Position numbers and translations under genes: made by a program. A stretch of DNA of 64,000 bases from Methylobacterium sp. Leaf108 (GTDB taxonomy: Bacteria > Pseudomonadota > Alphaproteobacteria > Rhizobiales > Beijerinckiaceae): NCBI RefSeq assembly GCF_001423265.1, contig NZ_LMND01000031.1, positions 187,797 to 251,796 of the forward strand, given 5' to 3'. Every line of letters starts with the position of its first letter. The stretch's first letter is position 1. This document shows, in pieces, positions 17,819 to 25,678 of the stretch. Below the pieces are notes generated by a model. It worked only from the letters and a program-made list of their open reading frames with translations, was not told the DNA's origin and searched no databases.

Positions 17819-18379
17819 TCCCGCGACCGACCCGGAGGGAATCGCCCCGGCGTTGACGGGGCGTTAACCATCTCGGGTCATCGTCGACCCATGCCGATCG
17901 CGACCCAGTCGCACCGTCGGACACGGCCACGGAGCCGGTGACCTGTGACGCCGGATGTACGCGCACAGGGCACCGCCACCCGTGGCCGTCATCGTTTCGG
18001 GCCTCGGATTTCCGCGACCGATCGCCCGCACGGGTCGGGGGCGGGTTCGGTCCGGGGCGGGTTCGGTCCGGGGCGGGTTCGGTCCGGGGCGGGTTCGGTC
18101 CGGGGCGGGTTCGGTCCGGGGATTGACTTCGCAAGTGCGAAGGCGCAAATGTCGCCCTGCAGCGTCAGCGGCCGTCATGGTTCCGCTTGAGAGGGCTGCG
18201 TGACGGATCGCCGATTGCGCATCAGCGCGGCCCCAGCGACCTGAGCCCCTCTCTTCAACGTGCATGCACCCGGACTGCCCCATCACGCGGGCAGCCTCCA
18301 GCCCAACGGACCAGCCTGCGTACGACGACCATCGCGATCGATGGCGTGCGGCCGGTCCCGCTGCTTTGAAAGACCACCC
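17819..18379. other. Long leader region of the RNA helicase gene
   Basis: A 560-base gap holding a 16-bp tandem array (18038-18117) and otherwise no supported gene. Several overlapping frames run through the array on both strands, but only because the repeat lacks stop codons. DEAD-box helicase genes are often cold-regulated through long leaders, so a structured 5' untranslated region is possible; I do not see a defined fold. Confidence 0.45.
18038..18117. repeat. 16-bp tandem array, five exact units
   Basis: Five head-to-tail copies of GGGGCGGGTTCGGTCC with no mismatch, flanked by partial units. The period of 16 is not a multiple of three, so it is unlikely to be coding. The minus strand is C-rich and could form unusual DNA structure. 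It lies 262 bases upstream of the helicase start. Confidence 0.93.
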
Positions 18380-19891
18380 TTGACCCAATTCACTGATTTC
18401 GGCCTCGCCCAGCCCGTGCTGCGTGCGCTGGAGGAAGCCGGCTACACCACGCCGACACCGATCCAGGCCCAGGCCATCGCGCCCGCCATGCAGGGCCGCG
18501 ACCTCTGCGGCATCGCCCAGACCGGCACCGGCAAGACCGCGGCCTTCGCGCTGCCGATCCTGCATCGCCTCGCCCTGACGCCGCGCCGGCCGATCCGCCG
18601 CGGCTGCCGCGTCCTGGTGCTCTCGCCCACCCGCGAGCTCGCCAACCAGATCGCCGAGAGCTTCTCGGACTACGGCCGGCACCTGTCGTTCACCAACACC
18701 GTGGTGTTCGGCGGCGTCACCATCTCCCGCCAGGAGAAGGCGCTCGCCAACGGCGTCGACATCCTGGTCGCCACCCCCGGCCGCCTGATGGACCTGATCG
18801 AGCGCCGCTCGCTCACCCTCGAGGCCGTCGAGATCCTCGTCCTCGACGAGGCCGACCAGATGCTCGACCTCGGCTTCATCCACGCCCTCAAGCGCATCGT
18901 GAAGATGCTGCCGCGTGAGCGCCAGAGCCTGTTCTTCTCGGCCACCATGCCCAAGAACATCGCCGGGCTCGCCGACCAGTATCTTCGTGACCCCGTCCAG
19001 GTCGCCGTCACGCCCGTGGCGACCACCGCCGAGCGGGTGACCCAGGAGGTCATCTTCGCCCACACCGGTGCCAAGCAGGCGCTGCTCAACCACATCCTGC
19101 GCGATCCCAAGATCGAGCGGGTGCTCGTCTTCACGCGGACCAAGCACGGCGCCGACCGCGTCGTGCGCGGCCTCGAGAAGGTGAGCATCGCGGCGTCCGC
19201 CATCCACGGCAACAAGTCGCAGCCCCAGCGCGAGCGGGCGCTCGCCGCCTTCAAGGACGGCTCCTGCCGGGTCTTGGTGGCCACCGACATCGCGGCCCGC
19301 GGCATCGACGTCGACGCGGTCAGCCACGTCATCAACTACGACCTGCCCAACGTGCCGGAGAGCTACGTCCACCGCATCGGCCGCACGGCGCGGGCCGGGG
19401 CCGACGGCCTCGCGATCTCGTTCTGCAACGACGAGGAAAAGGCGTACCTGCGCGACATCGAGCGCACCACCCGCCAGAAGATCCCCGTCGCCGGCTTCCC
19501 CGAGGGCTTCGCGCCCCCGAGCCGCCAGGAGGCGATGGACGCGGCCCAGGCCGAGGAGCGTCGCCCGCTGCCGCAGGGCCAGCGTCCCGGCCAGCGCCAG
19601 GGCCAGCGCCCCGGCGGCGGCCGTCCGGGCAACGGCCGGTCCGGCAACGGCGGCCGTCCCGAAGCGCGTGGAACCGAGAACCGCGGCGCCCCGGCCCGGT
19701 CCGGTCGCCCCGACGGCAATCGCGGCCCGGACAACCGCGGCGGCGAGCGCCAGGCCGAGGCCCGCACCCAGGCTCCCCGCGGCGAGCCGCGCGGCGACGG
19801 TCGCCCCCAGGGTGCCGGCCGCCCGCAGCGGACCACGAGCGGCGAAGGCGGCCGCGCGATCGGCTGGCTCGACCGCGCCCCGCGTTCCTGA
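18380..19891 (+). CDS. DEAD-box ATP-dependent RNA helicase (RhlE-like)
   Basis: It unwinds RNA duplexes with ATP, typically in ribosome assembly, RNA decay or cold adaptation. The 503-aa protein has the Q motif (FTDFGL to [10 protein letters not shown]), motif I AQTGTGKT, Ia PTRELANQ, Ib TPGR, II DEAD, III SAT, and the C-terminal helicase motifs [19 protein letters not shown] and [12 protein letters not shown]. After residue about 385 comes a 120-residue tail rich in Arg, Gly, Pro and Gln, a common RNA-binding extension. I start at TTG 18380 (LTQFTDFGL), the usual position before the Q motif; ATG 18341 is the nearest in-frame alternative. A strong terminator follows. Confidence 0.93.
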   Translation: MTQFTDFGLAQPVLRALEEAGYTTPTPIQAQAIAPAMQGRDLCGIAQTGTGKTAAFALPILHRLALTPRRPIRRGCRVLVLSPTRELANQIAESFSDYGRHLSFTNTVVFGGVTISRQEKALANGVDILVATPGRLMDLIERRSLTLEAVEILVLDEADQMLDLGFIHALKRIVKMLPRERQSLFFSATMPKNIAGLADQYLRDPVQVAVTPVATTAERVTQEVIFAHTGAKQALLNHILRDPKIERVLVFTRTKHGADRVVRGLEKVSIAASAIHGNKSQPQRERALAAFKDGSCRVLVATDIAARGIDVDAVSHVINYDLPNVPESYVHRIGRTARAGADGLAISFCNDEEKAYLRDIERTTRQKIPVAGFPEGFAPPSRQEAMDAAQAEERRPLPQGQRPGQRQGQRPGGGRPGNGRSGNGGRPEARGTENRGAPARSGRPDGNRGPDNRGGERQAEARTQAPRGEPRGDGRPQGAGRPQRTTSGEGGRAIGWLDRAPRS

Positions 19892-19920
19892 TCCGACACC
19901 GCGGACCGCACCGCCATCGC

Positions 19921-19948
19921 GTGTCGCGTCGACCTCCCGACGCGACAC
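19921..19948. repeat. Perfect 11-bp inverted repeat
   Basis: GTGTCGCGTCG (19921-19931) and CGACGCGACAC (19938-19948) are exact complements around a 6-base spacer. It lies between the helicase stop and the terminator, so it probably adds a hairpin to the mRNA 3' end. Confidence 0.75.
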
Positions 19949-19958
19949 GCCAGGAACG

Positions 19959-19993
19959 AAAAAGCCGCTTCGGTTCGTCCGAGGCGGTTTTTT
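19959..19993 (+). terminator. Intrinsic terminator after the RNA helicase gene
   Basis: The arms AAAAAGCCGCTTCGG (19959-19973) and CCGAGGCGGTTTTTT (19979-19993) pair almost fully around a 5-base loop and end in a run of six T residues. The A-rich left flank makes it usable on both strands. Confidence 0.93.
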
Positions 19994-20080
19994 CGTGGGC
20001 CATCGGTGCCACCGGCATTGCCGCCGCCGCGCGATACCCCATCTCATGTCCGGTCGGTTTGTCGCAGGCGAGGCATCGGG

Positions 20081-20266
20081 ATGCGGTTCGAACTCTATCG
20101 GGATGCCGGCGGCGAATGGCGCTGGCGGCTCCGGGCGCAGAACGGAAACGTGATCGCCGATTGCGCCGAGGGCTACGTCCGCCGCGAGGACTGCGAGCAC
20201 GGCATCGGCTTGGTTCGCCGTGTCGGAGACGCACCGGTCGTCGACATGACGCTCAAGATCGCCTGA
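20081..20266 (+). CDS. Small DUF1508 (YegP-like) protein
   Basis: A 61-aa protein with one DUF1508 repeat: MRFELYRDAGGEWRWRLRAQNG followed by IADCAEGYVRREDCEHGI. The ordinary family pattern is F-E-(I/L)-Y-x-D-x-x-G-x-(Y/W)-R-W-R-L-x-A-x-N-G. E. coli YegP has two such repeats; this is the single-repeat form. The function of the family is unknown. ATG 20081 begins exactly at the domain; the open frame continues upstream without conservation. The spacer to the next gene is 165 bases. Confidence 0.8.
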   Translation: MRFELYRDAGGEWRWRLRAQNGNVIADCAEGYVRREDCEHGIGLVRRVGDAPVVDMTLKIA

Positions 20267-20431
20267 GGTCTTTGACAGGCCGGGGCCTCCCGAACCGAAG
20301 GGGCGGTCGAGCCTGAAACGCTTTGGGCGCATCGTGCGTTTGAAGACTTCGAGCGGGCGGCAAGGCCAGGGTGACGGCCGGCCGCCCGATCGTTCACCGG
20401 GCCGGTGGCCCTTATCCGAGGAGTTCTGAAC

Positions 20432-20728
20432 GTGCTGAGGAAGATGCTGCTGGCAGCCCTGCTGGCTCTTGGATTCGCTGCGACGGCGCCCCAGGGCGCC
20501 TCGGCGGCCCCGATCGGTCCCGCGCTCGCCCTTCAGGCGCAGGCCGCTCCGGCCGTCGTCGAGCAGGCGCAGTACTACGGCTATCGCCGCCGGTTCTACG
20601 GGCCGCGCCGCTTCTACGGTGGCCCCCGCTTCTACGGCCCGCGCCGGTTCTACGGTCCGCGTCGCTTCTATGGCCCGCGTCGCTTCTACGGCGGCCCGCG
20701 CTTCTACGGCCCGCGCCGCTTCTACTGA
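20432..20728 (+). CDS. Secreted protein with RRFYGP repeats
   Basis: A 98-aa exported protein. GTG 20432 is chosen because GAGGAG lies 8 bases upstream (20418-20423); it gives a clean signal peptide (residues about 1-25, ending QGASA). The mature part starts with an alanine-rich spacer and then repeats (P)RRFYG or PRFYGG about nine times to the C-terminus, which ends RRFY. Such strongly cationic, tyrosine-rich tails suggest binding to an acidic surface or oxidative cross-linking, but that is inference. No homologue with known role comes to mind. A hairpin follows at 20794. Confidence 0.8.
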   Translation: MLRKMLLAALLALGFAATAPQGASAAPIGPALALQAQAAPAVVEQAQYYGYRRRFYGPRRFYGGPRFYGPRRFYGPRRFYGPRRFYGGPRFYGPRRFY

Positions 20729-20793
20729 CGCTCCCGTCATCGGGCGGGGACCTTCCTTCGGGGGAGGGACCCCGCCGGCGACACGCCCGGACG

Positions 20794-20824
20794 AGGCCCG
20801 GCAGCGACATCCGCTGCCGGGCCT
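20794..20824 (+). terminator. Hairpin terminator after the RRFYGP gene
   Basis: AGGCCCGGCAGCG (20794-20806) pairs perfectly with CGCTGCCGGGCCT (20812-20824) around a 5-base loop. The following bases (TCGTCGTTCTG) are only moderately T-rich. It probably ends the 20432 transcript. Confidence 0.7.
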
Positions 20825-20995
20825 TCGTCGTTCTGCGCGCTCGCGCGAGCCGTCGCCCCGAGCCGTCGCCGCACTGGCCTTCCCGCCGGTTGCGGCCCAT
20901 GATCCCGGCCACGGCGGCCGGGGCGGCCCGGTACGGTCGGCACCCCATCGCCGAACGGGACAAGCCGGGCTCGCCGGCGGGCACGGGAGGGATCG

Positions 20996-21418
20996 ATGGA
21001 GCGCGACAAGGGCTCGTCCACGGATCAGGCGGTCGAGCCGCGCGGCGACCTCACGGTCCGCACCAGCGCCATGCCGGCCGACACCAACGCCAACGGCGAC
21101 ATCTTCGGCGGGTGGGTGATGTCGCAGATGGACCAGGCCGGCGGCATCGCCGGGGTCGACCGCGCCCAGGGCCGGGTGGTGACCGTGGCGGTGGACGCCA
21201 TGACCTTCATCCGTCCGGTGAGGGTCGGCGACGTCCTGTGTGTCTACACACGCATTCCGACCGTGGGCCGCACCTCCATGAAGATCGAGGTCGAGGCCTG
21301 GGCTCGCCGCTTCCGCACACAGACCCGCGAGAAGGTGACGGAGGCGACCTTCACCTTCGTGGCCGTGGACGACGAGGGCCGGCCCCGCCCGCTCCCGCCC
21401 GCAGGACCGGCGGGCTGA
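20996..21418 (+). CDS. Acyl-CoA thioesterase, hotdog fold (YciA-like)
   Basis: It hydrolyses acyl-CoA thioesters to free acid and CoA in the cytoplasm. The 140-aa hotdog protein carries the family signature DTNANGDIFGGWVMSQMDQ, with the catalytic Asn/Asp region and the long central helix, then VTVAVDAMTFIRPVRVGD and VEAWARRFRTQTREKVTEA. The length matches YciA-type enzymes. ATG 20996 is the first start near the domain. It seems to be a single-gene unit between two hypothetical secreted or membrane proteins. The physiological acyl-CoA cannot be deduced. Confidence 0.92.
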   Translation: MERDKGSSTDQAVEPRGDLTVRTSAMPADTNANGDIFGGWVMSQMDQAGGIAGVDRAQGRVVTVAVDAMTFIRPVRVGDVLCVYTRIPTVGRTSMKIEVEAWARRFRTQTREKVTEATFTFVAVDDEGRPRPLPPAGPAG

Positions 21419-21561
21419 AGCGGCCCTTGCGCGGCATCGCAAGCGTCGGCCCGAGGCCATCGGGCCGGTGCCGCGTCGGCGGCGCGCGAGGGCCAGGCCA
21501 CCAAGGCAAAGCCCTGGCGCAGGACTTTCTCGCAAGCCCTTGCTCGTAAGCCCTTGACGAA

Positions 21562-21581
21562 GCAATCGATGCATCGATTGC
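21562..21581. promoter_or_regulatory. Perfect 20-bp palindrome (possible operator)
   Basis: The half-sites GCAATCGATG and CATCGATTGC are exact complements with no spacer. It is AT-richer than its flanks and lies 50 bases upstream of the gene at 21631. It may be an operator for a dimeric regulator or the core of a dispersed repeat; I see no second copy in this window. Confidence 0.45.
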
Positions 21582-21630
21582 GACGGACCGGCTTCAAGGT
21601 CCGGCAAGGGTTGGCGACGATCCTGCCGCC

Positions 21631-21990
21631 ATGCCTTACGACCCCTTCGCGGCCCACAACCTCGTTCGCATCCTCTCCCTCGCGGGCCTCGTCGTCATGA
21701 TGACGGACGCCGTGCCGGGGCCGAGCGGCCTGGCGATCGGCCTCGGCTGCCTGGTGCTGGCCGGCATCGCCGCTCTGTTCCCGGCCCCGCGCCGGGCCGT
21801 CCCGCGCAAGGCCCGCGCGGCGACGGTCTCGACACCGGCCGCCGACGCGTCCCGGCGGCCGCCGACGGTCTGGCGTCCGCCCGGAAAGTTTCCCGCAAAG
21901 CCGGGGATCGAGCCGCATCCAGCCCTGTTCGCCACCGTGGCCGGCCGGACGCCCAACCGGACCACCGCCTCGCGCCGCCGTCGGGATTAG
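21631..21990 (+). CDS. Hypothetical small membrane protein
   Basis: A 119-aa protein. The first half has two hydrophobic segments (about residues 10-27 and 30-50, LAIGLGCLVLAGIAALFP). The second half is a basic, proline-rich, probably disordered tail (RKARAATV, RRPPTVWRPPGK, TASRRRRD). It resembles short inner-membrane proteins with a cytoplasmic tail. I do not recognise a family. Its stop codon (TAG 21988-21990) is also the first triplet of a dispersed repeat. Confidence 0.6.
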   Translation: MPYDPFAAHNLVRILSLAGLVVMMTDAVPGPSGLAIGLGCLVLAGIAALFPAPRRAVPRKARAATVSTPAADASRRPPTVWRPPGKFPAKPGIEPHPALFATVAGRTPNRTTASRRRRD

Positions 21991-22026
21991 AGCATCGGAC
22001 CGAAAGCTGGTCGCCGGCTTTGGGAG
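21988..22026 (+). repeat. Dispersed repeat family C, copy 2
   Basis: Starting at the stop codon of the preceding gene, 39 bases match the element after trpB (10367) at 32 positions, including TCGGACCG and CTTTGGGAG. The right half of the element is missing or diverged here. As in copy 1, the first triplet is the TAG stop of the upstream gene. Confidence 0.65.
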
Positions 22027-22155
22027 CCCGCAGGAGGCGCGGAGCCATCGCGGTCGCGTGCGGCACCGCACGACGAGGCGGCGTTGCCCGTCCCATATCC
22101 GGATCACACAAGATCACGCGGCCGACCGGGAACGGCAACGACCGCCTAGAACGGA

Positions 22156-22476
22156 ATGGATATCGTCATGACCAAGCGCCTTACTTCCCTCGCCGCCGCC
22201 CTGCTCGTCGCCGCCGGCACCGTTGCTTCGCCTGTTCTTGCGCAGAGCTACAACGCACCGGCCGGCATCGCCGCCGCGACCGCTCCGGCCGGGCTCGAGG
22301 GCCGGACGGCCCGCCGCAATGCCGAGGCCGCGCGCCGGGGCGCGTTCGACGACGACCTGACCACCGGGTCGGTCGGCCGTCGCGGCTTCGACAGTTCCGC
22401 CAAGGCCGGCAACGCCGAGGGCAACAACCGCGTCGTGCCCAACTACGGCACCACCTCGGGCGGCCCGGCCTACTGA
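22156..22476 (+). CDS. Hypothetical secreted protein
   Basis: A 106-aa protein with a classic signal peptide (LTSLAAALLVAAGTVASPVLAQ) and a short hydrophilic mature part with no cysteine (RTARRNAEAARRGAF, DDDLTTGSVGRRGFDSSAKAG). The DDLTTGSV segment resembles tails of small periplasmic proteins I have seen in Methylobacterium, but I cannot name a family. Start candidates are ATG 22156 and ATG 22168 (MTKRLTS); the second gives the more usual signal peptide. It converges on ureD with a terminator between. Confidence 0.65.
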   Translation: MDIVMTKRLTSLAAALLVAAGTVASPVLAQSYNAPAGIAAATAPAGLEGRTARRNAEAARRGAFDDDLTTGSVGRRGFDSSAKAGNAEGNNRVVPNYGTTSGGPAY

Positions 22477-22502
22477 CCGGCACACCACGGTTCGAAGAGC
22501 GG

Positions 22503-22529
22503 ACGGCGGGGCGAAAGCGCCGCCGTTTT
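22503..22529 (+). terminator. Terminator between convergent 22156 gene and ureD
   Basis: ACGGCGG (22503-22509) pairs with CCGCCGT (22520-22526) over a GC-rich loop, and TTTT follows (22526-22529). It sits 27 bases after the stop of the plus-strand gene. Confidence 0.75.
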
Positions 22530-22555
22530 CGCATGGGCCGGGGACCGGCGGCTCT

Positions 22556-23431
22556 TCAGCTCTGCCAGACGCGGGGCATCGGCACTCCGCGATAGGCCAC
22601 CAGCACCCGGATCGCCACGGCCTTGAGGGCATCGGCGTCGCGGCCGAGGAAGCGGGCGACGAGGTGGCCGTTCCAGGCGCTGGCCCCGGCCTCCACCCCC
22701 GCCACGACATTGGCCCCCGCGGCGTCGAGATGGGCCCGCATCTCGTCGAGGCGGCCTTCGGCTTGCGGGGAGACGTCGATCAGGGTCGCCATCGCCCGGG
22801 CGCCGGCGCCGATGGCGGTGCGGTCGAGCAGGTCGCCCAGCGCGCCCTCGAGCCGGAGCGTGTCGGCGACCACGAGGCGGCCGGCGCGGCGGATGCGCCA
22901 GGCATCGACGAGGCGCCCCTGCGTCATCGCCTCGTGGCGGGCGGCGCGCCCGAACACCACCGCCTCGAAGGCCAGCAGCCGGGCATCGGCCGCCAGATCC
23001 GCCTCGAAACGCCGGTCGAGGGCACTGCGGTCGAACAGGATGGTTTCCTGCGGCAGGAAGGCGAGGCGGGCGCCGGCGGCGAGACGGGCGCGGGTCGCCA
23101 CCGTGCTCACCGGCCCGTCGGAGCGATAGACCTTCTCGGCGGCGATGGTCGTCAGCACGAGGTCGGCGCCCGGGTCGAGGGTCGCCTCGACGGCGAAGGC
23201 ATCGCCGCAGGCGATGCCGCCGGCGGTGTTGAGGAGGACGGCCTCCAGCGCGCCCTCCGGCCGGCGCGGCAGCCGCAGCCGCAGCGGGCCGGATTCGCGC
23301 ATGTCGAGGACGCGGGTGCCGCCACCGCCGGGGCAGCCGAGCCGGAGGCCGGCGAACCCCTGCGAGCGCTGCCGGGCCGGCGCGGCAGGCCTTTCCTCGT
23401 CGAGGCGCGAGGGGTCTTCGATCCGGTTCAC
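22556..23431 (-). CDS. ureD: Urease accessory protein UreD
   Basis: UreD (UreH) is the scaffold that binds apo-urease and recruits UreF and UreG for nickel insertion. The 291-aa protein shows family marks: GPLRLRLPRRP, LLNTAGGIACGDAF (typical NTAGGi.gGD), TIAAEKVYRSDGP, FLPQETILFDRS, VVFGRAARHEAMTQG. It starts at GTG 23431, whose last two bases overlap the arginase stop (GTGA), so the two are translationally coupled. No urease structural gene (ureABC) or other accessory gene lies in this window, so ureD here is detached from its enzyme and joined to arginase, the urea-producing enzyme. Confidence 0.92.
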   Translation of the reverse strand: MNRIEDPSRLDEERPAAPARQRSQGFAGLRLGCPGGGGTRVLDMRESGPLRLRLPRRPEGALEAVLLNTAGGIACGDAFAVEATLDPGADLVLTTIAAEKVYRSDGPVSTVATRARLAAGARLAFLPQETILFDRSALDRRFEADLAADARLLAFEAVVFGRAARHEAMTQGRLVDAWRIRRAGRLVVADTLRLEGALGDLLDRTAIGAGARAMATLIDVSPQAEGRLDEMRAHLDAAGANVVAGVEAGASAWNGHLVARFLGRDADALKAVAIRVLVAYRGVPMPRVWQS

Positions 23432-24366
23432 GCCCCGCCCACGTCCGGCAGGACCGGCGCCCGCTCCAGGATCGCGCGGCCGAACAGGCTGGCGACGAGT
23501 TCCACCAAGAGCCGCGCACTGCGGCCGCGCTCGTCGAGGAACGGGTTCAGCTCGACCACGTCGAGGGCCGCCACGAGGCCGGAATCGTGCAGCATCTCCA
23601 TGATGAGATGCGCCTCGCGAAACGTGGCGCCCCCCGGCACCGTGGTGCCGACGCCCGGCGCCAGGGAGGGATCGAGGAAGTCGACGTCGAGGCTGACATG
23701 CAGCACCCCGTCGGCGGCCTTGACCCGCTCCAGGATGCGCCGCAGGGGCGCGACCACGCCGAACTCGTCGATGGTGCGCATGTCGACGACGTCGATGCGG
23801 CGGGCGGCCACCAGGGCGCGCTCGCCCGCATCGATCGAGCGCAGGCCGAACAGGTGGACGTTGCCCGGCGCCAGAGTCGGGCGGTCGTCGTCCGCGAACA
23901 GGTCCGAGAACCCCGGCTCGCCGCAGAGCGCCGCCAGCGGCATGCCGTGCATGTTGCCGGACGGCGAGGTCTCGGGCGTGTTGAAATCCGCATGCGCGTC
24001 GAGCCACAGCACGAAGAGCGCGCGGTTGCCCGCCGCGCAATGGCGCAGGACCGCATCGACGGTGCCCAGCGACAGGCTGTGGTCGCCGCCGATCACCACG
24101 GGCAGGGCGCCCCGGCCGAGGGCGGCGCCGACAGCCTCGCGCAGGGCGAGCGCCCAGGCCGCCACCGCGCCGGCGCCGCGCGCGGGCGCAGCCGGATCGG
24201 GCGAGACGTCGCCGCGGTCGGTCACCGGCCAGCCGAGGTCGGCGAGCGCCCGCACCAGCCCCGCCGTGCGCAGGGCGGCCGGGCCCATGATGGCGCCGGC
24301 CTCGTGGGTGCCGACCTCGATCGGGGCGCCGATGACCTCGACGGCCCGACGGCCGCTGCCGCTCAC
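23428..24366 (-). CDS. rocF: Arginase
   Basis: It hydrolyses arginine to ornithine and urea using a two-manganese centre. The 312-aa ureohydrolase has all metal motifs: GGDHSLSLG, DAHADFNTP with downstream GNMHGMPL, and SLDVDFLDPSLAPG. The run AALDVVELNPFLDERG is also typical for arginase as opposed to agmatinase. GTG 24366 overlaps the stop of the upstream rhodanese gene by four bases (GTGA), and its own stop overlaps ureD in the same way. The three-gene unit links arginine breakdown to urease maturation; the rhodanese is a puzzling partner. The symbol rocF follows common usage; argI would be equally valid. Confidence 0.93.
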   Translation of the reverse strand: MSGSGRRAVEVIGAPIEVGTHEAGAIMGPAALRTAGLVRALADLGWPVTDRGDVSPDPAAPARGAGAVAAWALALREAVGAALGRGALPVVIGGDHSLSLGTVDAVLRHCAAGNRALFVLWLDAHADFNTPETSPSGNMHGMPLAALCGEPGFSDLFADDDRPTLAPGNVHLFGLRSIDAGERALVAARRIDVVDMRTIDEFGVVAPLRRILERVKAADGVLHVSLDVDFLDPSLAPGVGTTVPGGATFREAHLIMEMLHDSGLVAALDVVELNPFLDERGRSARLLVELVASLFGRAILERAPVLPDVGGA

Positions 24367-25211
24367 GCCGGGCCTGTGGCGACGGGGCGGGCGGGGTCGG
24401 CGCCCCACTCCGACCAGGACCCGTCGTAGAGGGCGCGGGAGGGGCGCCCCAGGGTCTCCAGCGCCAGCGAGACGATGGCGGCGGTGACGCCGGAGCCGCA
24501 GGTGGTGACCACCGGGCGGTCGAGGTCGACCCCGGCGGCCTCGAAGGCGGCGCGCAGGGACGCCTCGTCCTTGAGGCGGCCGTCGCCCTGAAGGGCGGCG
24601 TAATGGAGGTTGCGGGCGCCGGGCATGTGGCCGGGGCGCACGCCGGGGCGGGGCTCCTGCTCCTCGCCGCGGAAGCGCGGGCCGGAGCGGGCGTCCACCA
24701 CCTGCGCCGCGCCGGTCTCCAGGGCGCGGGCGATGTCGCCCGCATCGGCCACGGCGCCATGGTCGAGGCGGGCGGTGAAGTGGCGCCGCTCGCGCGGTCG
24801 GGGGTCGCCGTCCTCCACCGGATGGCCGCCGGCGACCCAGGCCGGGAACCCGCCCTCGAGAATCACCACGTCGCGCATGCCGAAGGTGCGCAGCATCCAC
24901 CGCACCCGCGGCGCGGAGAACAGGCCGAGGCCGTCGTAGACGACGACCTGCGCGCCGTCGCCGATGCCGAGGCCGCGCATGCGCGAGGCGAAGACCTCCG
25001 GGCGCGGCAGCATGTGGGGCAGCGGCGAGGTCTCGTCGCTCATGGCGTCGAGGTCGAAGCGGATCGCGCCGGGGATGTGGCCGGCACGGTATTCGGCCGC
25101 CGCGTCGCGGCCTTGCGCGGGCAGATACCAGGAGGCGTCGAGCACCACGATGTCGGGGGCATCGCGGCGGGCCGAGAGCCAGTCGGCGGTGACGAAGGGG
25201 GAGGGCGCCAT
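24363..25211 (-). CDS. sseA: 3-mercaptopyruvate/thiosulfate sulfurtransferase (two-domain rhodanese)
   Basis: It transfers sulfane sulfur from mercaptopyruvate or thiosulfate to a thiol acceptor such as cyanide. The 282-aa protein has an inactive N-terminal rhodanese domain (FVTADWLSARRDAPDIVVLD, EYRAGHIPGAIRFDLD) and an active C-terminal one with the loop CGSGVTA holding the catalytic cysteine. The CGSGVTA loop is closer to mercaptopyruvate sulfurtransferase than to thiosulfate rhodanese (CRxGxR). Start ATG 25211 (MAPSPFVTAD) is preferred to a longer in-frame ATG at 25253. It leads the coupled run to arginase and ureD and is divergent from the 25387 gene. Confidence 0.92.
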   Translation of the reverse strand: MAPSPFVTADWLSARRDAPDIVVLDASWYLPAQGRDAAAEYRAGHIPGAIRFDLDAMSDETSPLPHMLPRPEVFASRMRGLGIGDGAQVVVYDGLGLFSAPRVRWMLRTFGMRDVVILEGGFPAWVAGGHPVEDGDPRPRERRHFTARLDHGAVADAGDIARALETGAAQVVDARSGPRFRGEEQEPRPGVRPGHMPGARNLHYAALQGDGRLKDEASLRAAFEAAGVDLDRPVVTTCGSGVTAAIVSLALETLGRPSRALYDGSWSEWGADPARPVATGPA

Positions 25212-25386
25212 GGAACGATCCGGTGCGGGCGAGGGTCTGGACGGAGGCGCCACTCAATCACATCGCGGCTGGCCTTGCACGGCCCCGGACGATCGCGCCG
25301 CGCGGGTCGGACCCACCCGCGGCAGACGGGCGGGCCGCGATGCCCTACGATGATGCACCACCCGGACGACAGGACCAGCCCCGCCC

Positions 25387-25635
25387 GTGAGCCTTCGCGA
25401 GACCTACCACATCGAAGTCCTCGGCCCGGAGACGGACGCGCCGCACGAGGATGTCGTGCGCCAGCGCATCTCGGTGCGCACGGCCGGCGTCGAGGGCGCC
25501 AAGGAACGGGCGCTCGGCCTGTTCGCCAGGGCGCGGGTGCCCCAGCGCACGGGGACCCCGGCGGAAGCCGTGCGGGTCATCGACGGGGCCGGCACCGAGG
25601 TGTTCCGCTGGAGCCGGTACGACGAGCCGGGCTAG
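25387..25635 (+). CDS. Hypothetical 82-aa protein
   Basis: A small soluble protein starting at GTG 25387. The sequence (YHIEVLGPETDAP, VVRQRISVRTAGVEGAKERA, VIDGAGTEVFRWSRYDE) suggests one alpha/beta domain of about 70 residues. It is in the high-GC codon style of its neighbours, unlike the AT-rich stretch that follows. I do not recognise the family. It is divergent from sseA, sharing a 175-base intergenic region. Confidence 0.6.
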   Translation: MSLRETYHIEVLGPETDAPHEDVVRQRISVRTAGVEGAKERALGLFARARVPQRTGTPAEAVRVIDGAGTEVFRWSRYDEPG

Positions 25636-25678
25636 CGTCTTCTGTTGCGGCTGAGCGATGGCACGACAAGCTACGACC

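Noticed and set aside
18038..18117. CRISPR-like array
   Set aside because: The 16-bp units are directly adjacent without spacers and there are no cas genes, so this is a simple tandem repeat.
17864..21607. A 1247-codon open frame on the minus strand
   Set aside because: It runs antisense through the RNA helicase, DUF1508 and thioesterase genes and reads low-complexity Arg/Ala/Gly sequence; long antisense frames are expected at this GC content.
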